35,268 nucleotides of DNA from JAXHTY01 sp034189225 (GTDB lineage: Bacteria > Desulfobacterota > Desulfobacteria > Desulfobacterales > Desulfosudaceae). The position numbers and the translations under genes are program-made. Where the stretch lies: the NCBI GenBank assembly GCA_034189225.1, contig JAXHVL010000192.1, positions 1 through 35,268 on the forward strand. Reading direction: 5' to 3'. A model generated the notes under the pieces. That model made no database searches and was not told the DNA's origin. It saw only the letters and a program-made list of their open reading frames with translations. This document shows positions 30,770 through 35,268 of this stretch, one piece after another (position 1 is the stretch's first letter; each line of letters begins with the position of its first letter).

Positions 30770-32085
30770 TAAAACGCAGAGTCGTCATAACCGGCATCGG
30801 GGTTATCTGCCCCAACGCCAACAATACAACCGAATTTGATGATGCCCTGCGAAACGGCCGTTCGGGCATCCGGTTTGTCCAACAGCTGGCGGATCTTAAT
30901 TTCGGCTGCCGGATCGCGGGTATTCCCAGAGACATTGACACAATGTTTGAAAAACATTTCTCAAAAAGGCAGTTAAAAGACACCAGTGACAATATCGGAT
31001 ACGCCTCCGTAGCGACCCTGGAGGCCTGGACCAACGCGGGATTCTCCGTGGACAAAAACAGCGAGGAAGCCGACTGGGACACGGGCGTGGTGATGGGGTG
31101 CGGCATCGGCGATATGGATACCATTGCCGAACGAATCATTCCCCTGGTAAACACTGGCAAGGTCCGTCGGATCGGGAGCCGGGTGGTGGAACAGGTAATG
31201 AGCAGTGGCATCAGTGCCAGAGTCGGTGGATTGCTCGGGCTGGGAAACCAGGTAACGTCAAATTCATCTGCCTGCAACACTGGATCTGAAGCTATTATCG
31301 ACGCCATGTATAGAATTCGCGACGGTCGGGCCAGGTGCATGGTCGCGGGCGGCGCAGAAGGCCCGTCACCGTATACCTGGGGGGGGTTCGATTCCATGCG
31401 GATATTATCCAGAAAATACAATGATGCACCGGAAAAAGGATCCAGGCCCATGAGCGCTTCGGCCTGCGGTTTCGTACCGGGTGCGGGCGCCGGCGTTCTG
31501 ATCCTCGAAGAACTTGAAGCCGCTTTGCAGCGAGGCGCAGATATTTATGCCGAAATTCTGGGCGGCCATGTCAATTCCGGCGGACAGAAGGGCGGCGGCT
31601 CAATGACAGCACCCAATACCGACGGTGTACTTCGCTGCATCAGACAAGCAATTCAGGATGCCGCCATCTCACCCGATGAAATCGATGCCATCAGCGGGCA
31701 TCTTTCTGCAACTTTTGCCGATTCCCATGAAATAAAAAACTGGTCCAACGCTTTGAGGCGGGGACCTTCTGATTTCCCGCATATAAACTCAACCAAATCA
31801 TTGATCGGTCATTGCCTTGGCGCCGCCGGTGCGATTGAAACTGTTGCGGCCGTAATCCAGCTTCACAACGGATTTTTGCACCCGTCAATCAATTGTGAGG
31901 ATATTCACCCGGAGATCATGCCTTTTTCGGATAAAATCGTGCAAACCCGCAAAGACTGTCCGGATTTAAAGATAATGGCCAAGGCCAGTTTCGGCTTCGG
32001 CGATGTCAACGGCTGCCTGATCCTGAAAAAATGGGATGCAAGAGCGGCCTTTAACCAAACCCGCAACAAAGGAGACGAACAATGA
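30766..32085 (+). CDS. 3-oxoacyl-ACP synthase II (FabF/KAS II-like, 439 aa)
   Basis: Condensing enzyme. Active-site Cys is C170 (SSACNTGSEA), the two His are H312 and H349 (TKSLIGHCLGAAGA). Around H312 the usual HGTGT or HGTST is HLSATFADSHE, a departure from most FabF proteins. The N-terminus MIKRRVVITGIG fixes the TTG start at 30766. There is no chain-length-factor partner, unlike aromatic or aryl-polyene systems. It overlaps the FabZ-like gene by four bases upstream and the ACP gene by four downstream. Confidence 0.92.
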   Translation: MIKRRVVITGIGVICPNANNTTEFDDALRNGRSGIRFVQQLADLNFGCRIAGIPRDIDTMFEKHFSKRQLKDTSDNIGYASVATLEAWTNAGFSVDKNSEEADWDTGVVMGCGIGDMDTIAERIIPLVNTGKVRRIGSRVVEQVMSSGISARVGGLLGLGNQVTSNSSACNTGSEAIIDAMYRIRDGRARCMVAGGAEGPSPYTWGGFDSMRILSRKYNDAPEKGSRPMSASACGFVPGAGAGVLILEELEAALQRGADIYAEILGGHVNSGGQKGGGSMTAPNTDGVLRCIRQAIQDAAISPDEIDAISGHLSATFADSHEIKNWSNALRRGPSDFPHINSTKSLIGHCLGAAGAIETVAAVIQLHNGFLHPSINCEDIHPEIMPFSDKIVQTRKDCPDLKIMAKASFGFGDVNGCLILKKWDARAAFNQTRNKGDEQ

Positions 32086-32348
32086 ACGAACAAGCCATTT
32101 ACAATGAACTAATCAGCATTATTGAAGAATTTGTTAAAGACGAGGAGGCATTGGAAAACGCCTCCCTGGAAACAGACATTATCAAAGGCCTCAAGGTAAA
32201 CTCAGCCCGGCTGGTTGATATTATTATCAAAGCGGAAGACAGTTTTGACATCGAAATCGATGACGATGACGCGGATGCCATAAAAACCATCGGAGACGCC
32301 GTACGGATTATTCACAAAAAAACAGCCCCCGTCGGAGCCAGGGTATGA
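32082..32348 (+). CDS. Acyl carrier protein with non-canonical Ser motif (88 aa)
   Basis: Small acidic four-helix protein. The phosphopantetheine Ser is S41 in GLKVNSARLVDI, where most ACPs have DSL. The rest (IIKAEDSFDIEIDDDDADAI, then KTIGDAV) follows the ACP pattern. GGAG sits 7-10 bases before the ATG. The neighbouring PPTase may be matched to this unusual site; that is inference. Overlaps of four bases on both sides show tight co-translation. Confidence 0.9.
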   Translation: MNEQAIYNELISIIEEFVKDEEALENASLETDIIKGLKVNSARLVDIIIKAEDSFDIEIDDDDADAIKTIGDAVRIIHKKTAPVGARV

Positions 32349-33085
32349 ACCGCCGTGATGCCTTTCTGCTGCATCTTCAATATCTTTCAGGACGATTCGC
32401 CATCTTTATGACCGCACCGCTTCTCGTTCTGTTGATCAAGATGGTCGGATACCGGGTAAACAACCTTAAAAAGCACAGAAAGGATATTGCAGCACTCTTT
32501 AAGGAGCACAAAGGCCCCTGGATCATCTGCGCCAACCATCTGACCTTGATAGACTCGGTTCTTCTGAGTTATGTAATGTTCCCTGTATGGCGTTATATGC
32601 TGCAGTACCGATTGCTGGCCTGGAACCTTCCGGAAAAAAGGAATTTCCAGCGCAACCCGGTTATGGCGTCTTTATGCTTTCTGTTAAAATGCATCCCCGT
32701 CGTCCGTGGGGGCGAGCGGGAATCAATTAAAGCCTGCTTTGCCAAATGCGGATATTTTCTTAAACGGAGAGAAAGCATTATGATTTTTCCGGAAGGCACA
32801 CGTTCCCGGTCAGGCCGGATCAACACCGATGCTTTTTCTTACGGTCCGGGCCGGCTTGTCGACAGCCATCCGGAGTGCCGGGTCATGTGTCTCTACCTGA
32901 GGGGCGACCGTCAGGCAACCTATAGCAATATTCCCGCGCCCAATGACCATTTTTATTTTGCAGTGTCAACCTGTGAGGTAGACCGCAACATATCAGGGTT
33001 TAAAGCACATCGGGCACACGCCCGTAAAATTATCGGAAAACTGGCTGAAATGGAAGGCGCCTATTTTGATACACGTGGGCAATGA
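32345..33085 (+). CDS. PlsC-like 1-acylglycerol-3-phosphate acyltransferase family protein (246 aa)
   Basis: Membrane-associated acyltransferase. The HX4D motif is NHLTLID (H65, D70) and the phosphate-binding motif is MIFPEGTRSRSGR (E150-T152). One N-terminal hydrophobic segment (about 18-35) anchors it. The family moves acyl groups to lysophospholipids or other alcohols. In this operon it probably transfers the product from the dedicated ACP to its acceptor. In aryl-polyene clusters similar acyltransferases do this. The acceptor is unknown. Confidence 0.88.
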   Translation: MNRRDAFLLHLQYLSGRFAIFMTAPLLVLLIKMVGYRVNNLKKHRKDIAALFKEHKGPWIICANHLTLIDSVLLSYVMFPVWRYMLQYRLLAWNLPEKRNFQRNPVMASLCFLLKCIPVVRGGERESIKACFAKCGYFLKRRESIMIFPEGTRSRSGRINTDAFSYGPGRLVDSHPECRVMCLYLRGDRQATYSNIPAPNDHFYFAVSTCEVDRNISGFKAHRAHARKIIGKLAEMEGAYFDTRGQ

Positions 33086-33710
33086 TGTTGTCGATCTTCT
33101 CTCCCCCTATGTGAAGGGCAAAAGCGGCGACCGGAAATTTGTGCAACGGGTTCTCACGCCCCGCGAACATCAGGCACTCTTAAAATATGATGCGCCTGAC
33201 AATCTGCTGCAGATTTATTGGGCGGCAAAGGAAACCGCTTATAAGGTAATCTTAAAATCCTGCCCGGATGTCTCTTCCGCACCAAGGCAATACAACGTAT
33301 ATCTTGACACGCCTGAAAACGGAAGGGACTTCCAGGGATGGGTACATACACCCCGGCGTATCGTGCATATCACAGCCCGACAAAATAAAGACTTCGTTCA
33401 TTGTGTTGGCGCAGAGGCGTGTATGATTAAAAAAACCGTGATTCACTGCGTTGAAAACATCAGTCACCGGATAGAGCCGGACGTTTGCAGATATTCTGAT
33501 GTCGAATCACGCATGGTACGAACATCAGCAAAAAGAAAAATTGCTTCAATACTATCAGTGTCAGAACATGACATCACAATAACAAACGTCCATCATGAAA
33601 ACGGCAGGTTATTTCCAGCAGTTGACATCAGGAGGGAAAAAACCGGCATCAGTATCAGCATGAGCCATGATGGTCGTTTTATCGCCTATGCCTTTTTGAT
33701 CCAAAGCTAA
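33066..33710 (+). CDS. 4'-phosphopantetheinyl transferase (214 aa)
   Basis: Activates acyl carrier proteins by adding the phosphopantetheine arm. Motifs are GNDVVDL near the N-terminus (Mg2+ Asp) and WAAKETAYKV (residues about 58-67), the AcpS/Sfp signature. It is longer than AcpS (about 120 aa) and near Sfp size; the region after residue 130 has SMSHDGRFIAYAF, a second-half Sfp-like block. The start is TTG 33066, 20 bases inside the acyltransferase gene. It is the last gene of the operon; no terminator is apparent. Confidence 0.88.
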   Translation: MIHVGNDVVDLLSPYVKGKSGDRKFVQRVLTPREHQALLKYDAPDNLLQIYWAAKETAYKVILKSCPDVSSAPRQYNVYLDTPENGRDFQGWVHTPRRIVHITARQNKDFVHCVGAEACMIKKTVIHCVENISHRIEPDVCRYSDVESRMVRTSAKRKIASILSVSEHDITITNVHHENGRLFPAVDIRREKTGISISMSHDGRFIAYAFLIQS

Positions 33711-33830
33711 GATACAAAAGGTCAACAAATTTATACCGAGTTTTTTAAACAACAGGCCATGGAGGGGCGCTGATGTTCGATCAACATCGCATTTCTGTTT
33801 TCTTTGCTTTAATAATCTCTATCAACTTTA

Positions 33831-34154
33831 CCGACATACGTCAGGGAGGTGATGCTGCGGTTTTTAGACTGCGGCGATCTGCATAAAGGATTTGTCCGTG
33901 TCCGCTGCCATCATGACTGCGGCCATGAAAACCTGGCCCGGTATATTATCCGGGCGGCCTTTTCGCAGGAATCCATGACATACATCCCGGCATCAAGCGC
34001 ACCCGACGGCCGGGCCAAAGTCATTTATCAGTCTGAAAACGGCCGTGAGCGCAAGGTGTTTCCTGCTTTGGATTGGCTGGCCCAGCTGATTACGCATATG
34101 CCCAACCTTGAAACACCCCATCGATCCCACTCAAATCTATCCGTCAACATGTAG
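33831..34154 (+). pseudogene. IS91-type transposase, internally deleted remnant
   Basis: The frame starts PTYVREVMLRFLDCGDLHKG, then FVRVRCHHDCGHE, the N-terminal zinc-ribbon region of IS91/ISCR Y2-transposases. It joins directly to LARYIIRAAFSQESMTYIP, then KVIYQSENGRERKVFPALDW, which belongs to the C-terminal part. Roughly 200 central residues, with the HUH and Tyr motifs, are missing though the frame stays open. No element ends could be defined. It lies just after the acyl-chain operon. Confidence 0.8.
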
Positions 34155-34322
34155 TGGCCACAAAATTATTTTATTGACACACAAACCAAGCCTTTGCTAC
34201 AGTTGATGTTCATAAAAGCAAAATCTTATCCTTCACTGACGATATACATCGGCACTTCATTATAGCTTTTTGTGGTCAATAGGTTGGAACCGGTCTTTAT
34301 CGGTTTCATCAACTTTAACAAT

Positions 34323-34370
34323 CTCGTAAAGAGCTTCCAACCCCGCCGCGGCGTTTTTGCAGTAAGTAAC
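34323..34370 (+). repeat. Dispersed repeat, CTTCCAACCCC family
   Basis: Diverged copy (CTCGTAAAGAGCTTCCAACC, then CCGCCGCGGCGTTTTTGCAG). The palindrome CGCCGCGGCG followed by TTTTT looks terminator-like. It is part of the gene-free stretch 34155-35045, which holds only repeats and a lone TTGACA/TACAGT pair at 34174-34203 with no gene behind it. Confidence 0.75.
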
Positions 34371-34410
34371 GCTCGCCATGGCTTCGAAATCGCAATCGAA
34401 TCATAACTTA

Positions 34411-34456
34411 TCGATTTCGATACCGATTTCGATTTCGGATCGAGTTCCTTGGAAGC
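34411..34456. repeat. GATTTCGATACC repeat (inverted copy of 11907-11950)
   Basis: Short units of TCGATTTCGATACC-type sequence leading into GGATCGAGTTCCTTGGAAGC. The reverse complement matches the element upstream of maf. Confidence 0.7.
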
Positions 34457-34538
34457 GCCCAGCGCCACGCGCGGCGTTTTTGCAGAAACTCAACAACCAC
34501 CCCGGCCTTTGTGGCGGGATGGGTTGAAAAAAACGGCT

Positions 34539-34695
34539 GAAAGCCGGGATACGCGTCTACAGACCCGTTAATGCTCCGTCTTGAAATTACCATCTTTCTC
34601 AGGTTCAAAATGGTACTCAATATTAAATTCGAAACACGAAGGCACGTGATTCTTGAACTCACCCTTCGTGTTCTTCGTGAGCTTCGTGGTTCATT
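34539..34695. repeat. Dispersed repeat, copy B (first copy at 1-157)
   Basis: Direct copy of 1-157 with three mismatches. After 34695 the sequence switches abruptly to a different repeat (inverted copy of 8367-8419), where copy A instead continues into the right arm of the CACGAAG palindrome. This shows nested or recombined repeats. Confidence 0.85.
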
Positions 34696-34722
34696 CCTGC
34701 CTGTGCGTCGCACGCAGACAGG

Positions 34723-34774
34723 AAAAACCGCCCCTGCTCGTCTGCGCTGCAAGGGCTGGGTACGTGTTGCTGTT
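34723..34774. repeat. Inverted copy of the 8367-8419 repeat
   Basis: Reads AAAAACCGCCCCTGCTCG, then GCTGCAAGGGCTGGGTACGT, the reverse complement of 8367-8419 with a few changes. It is inserted against copy B of the 157-bp repeat. Confidence 0.75.
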
Positions 34775-34857
34775 CGGTTTTCTTCACCAAGCTGACAGGC
34801 ATGGCAATTAGCTGAAAAATCATATGAAATGATATGGTTACAATAAATTGACAAATG

Positions 34858-35013
34858 AAGTTCCTTGGAAGTCAAATTTGGGACGGCAAAGTAAAAAGTT
34901 CAAGATGCGCCGTGTCAATCTTACTCTCGAGGAATGAGGCGTACTTGACGTACGCCGCAGTGACGAGGGATGCAGCGCTTTGCTGCTATTGGACTTTTTC
35001 TACAAAGTCGTCA
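34858..35013. repeat. GGGACGGCAAAGTAAAA-family repeat, longer copy
   Basis: Starts AAGTTCCTTGGAAGTCAAAT, then GGGACGGCAAAGTAAAAAG. It contains the inner palindrome GCGTACTTGACGTACGC and ends GGACTTTTTCTACAAAGTCG. The element at 8105-8283 is the same family with a REP insert. It ends 33 bases before the start of the last gene, so it may influence its expression. Confidence 0.8.
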
Positions 35014-35045
35014 ATTTTAATCATGTCAGTAAAAGGGGGTTGCAC

Positions 35046-35268
35046 ATGAATCGCGTATCTTATGGACGAAACAGAAAGTTTACTCTGGCAATTGTGGTTC
35101 TTTCCCATCTTGTTTTCTTTATTTTTTCCACATCCGTATTTGGGGCGGCCTTATCAAAAGAAGCGGTGCGGCAGACCATAAAAGAAACCATGGAAACGGT
35201 TTTGACCGGCCAATCCGTTACACCGGAATTAAAGCAGAAGATTGAGACCATAAAAACCATGGTGGCAT
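35046..35268 (+). CDS. Exported protein, N-terminal part (runs off the window)
   Basis: ATG 35046 has AGGGGG eight bases upstream. The first 35 residues form a signal peptide or anchor: basic MNRVSYGRNRK, hydrophobic LAIVVLSHLVFFIFS, then an Ala-containing FGAALS site. The following KEAVRQTIKETMETVLTG is an amphipathic helix, perhaps coiled coil. The frame is open to the window end. Seventy-four residues are too few for a family call; secreted or large membrane proteins both fit. Confidence 0.7.
   Translation, partial: MNRVSYGRNRKFTLAIVVLSHLVFFIFSTSVFGAALSKEAVRQTIKETMETVLTGQSVTPELKQKIETIKTMVA

Noticed and set aside
28156..33710. Aryl-polyene (APE) cluster
   Set aside because: ACP, acyltransferase, dehydratase and PPTase fit, but there is no chain-length factor, ammonia-lyase, AMP ligase or MMPL exporter, and an enoyl reductase is present.
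34174..34203. TTGACA-18-TACAGT on the plus strand
   Set aside because: A reasonable promoter match, but the next 840 bases hold only repeats before the 35046 gene, so a function cannot be supported.
34226..34875. Minus-strand open frames in the second repeat field
   Set aside because: They are translations of the same repeats found at 1-157, 8367-8419 and 11896-11950.

Overview
The window looks like chromosome of a strictly anaerobic, sulfate-reducer-type Desulfobacterota bacterium, probably Desulfobacteraceae/Desulfosarcinaceae-like. This is inferred from gene content, not from a marker gene: the siroheme-to-heme (Ahb) pathway, a two-gene SufBC-like iron-sulfur system, a RACo-like corrinoid-protein activator, QueH, and many dispersed intergenic repeats. 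No rRNA, tRNA or CRISPR array was seen.

Layout. 1-3.9 kb (mostly minus strand): two small unrecognised genes, a HAD-like protein, and a SufB-like/SufC pair behind a possible structured leader. 4.1-8.1 kb (plus): an unknown 187-aa protein, a DUF456 membrane protein whose start abuts a MITE-like insertion, and modABC (molybdate uptake) behind ModE-like half-sites. 8.1-8.7 kb is a repeat field. 8.7-11.9 kb (minus): queH, a YggS-type PLP protein, a B12-binding radical SAM enzyme and Maf. 11.9-12.6 kb holds the remains of a PilZ-domain gene split by a second MITE copy. 12.6-17.7 kb (plus): a ClpX-like AAA+ protein followed by ahbC-hemB-ahbD, a late heme-synthesis operon. 17.8-18.4 kb is a chimeric remnant: the front of a REP-associated transposase, REP sequence, then the tail of a YhcG/DUF1016 nuclease. 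18.4-21.0 kb: a GlcF-like Fe-S oxidoreductase subunit, a DUF2378-like protein and a DUF3786-like protein. 21.4-26.3 kb: a ferredoxin-nitroreductase divergent from a TetR regulator across a palindromic operator candidate, a truncated YjbQ gene, a CGGC-domain protein, a RACo-like ASKHA protein and an alpha/beta hydrolase.

26.4-33.7 kb is the most distinctive part. A sigma-54 activator is divergent from a tightly packed type II fatty-acid/polyketide-like operon: malonyl transferase, FabL-like enoyl reductase, deleted fabG remnant, FabZ, KAS II, acyl carrier protein with an unusual Ser motif, PlsC-like acyltransferase and phosphopantetheinyl transferase. A good -24/-12 promoter precedes it. This is a self-contained, separately regulated acyl-chain pathway that has lost its own ketoreductase.

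33.8-35.3 kb: an internally deleted IS91-type transposase, another repeat field, and the start of an exported protein that runs off the window.

A second theme is repeat-driven genome decay. At least six dispersed repeat families occupy the gaps; one is a 141-bp hairpin MITE with 6-bp target duplications. Several genes (PilZ, RAYT/YhcG, YjbQ, FabG, IS91 and a fragment near 21.1 kb) are broken or truncated.
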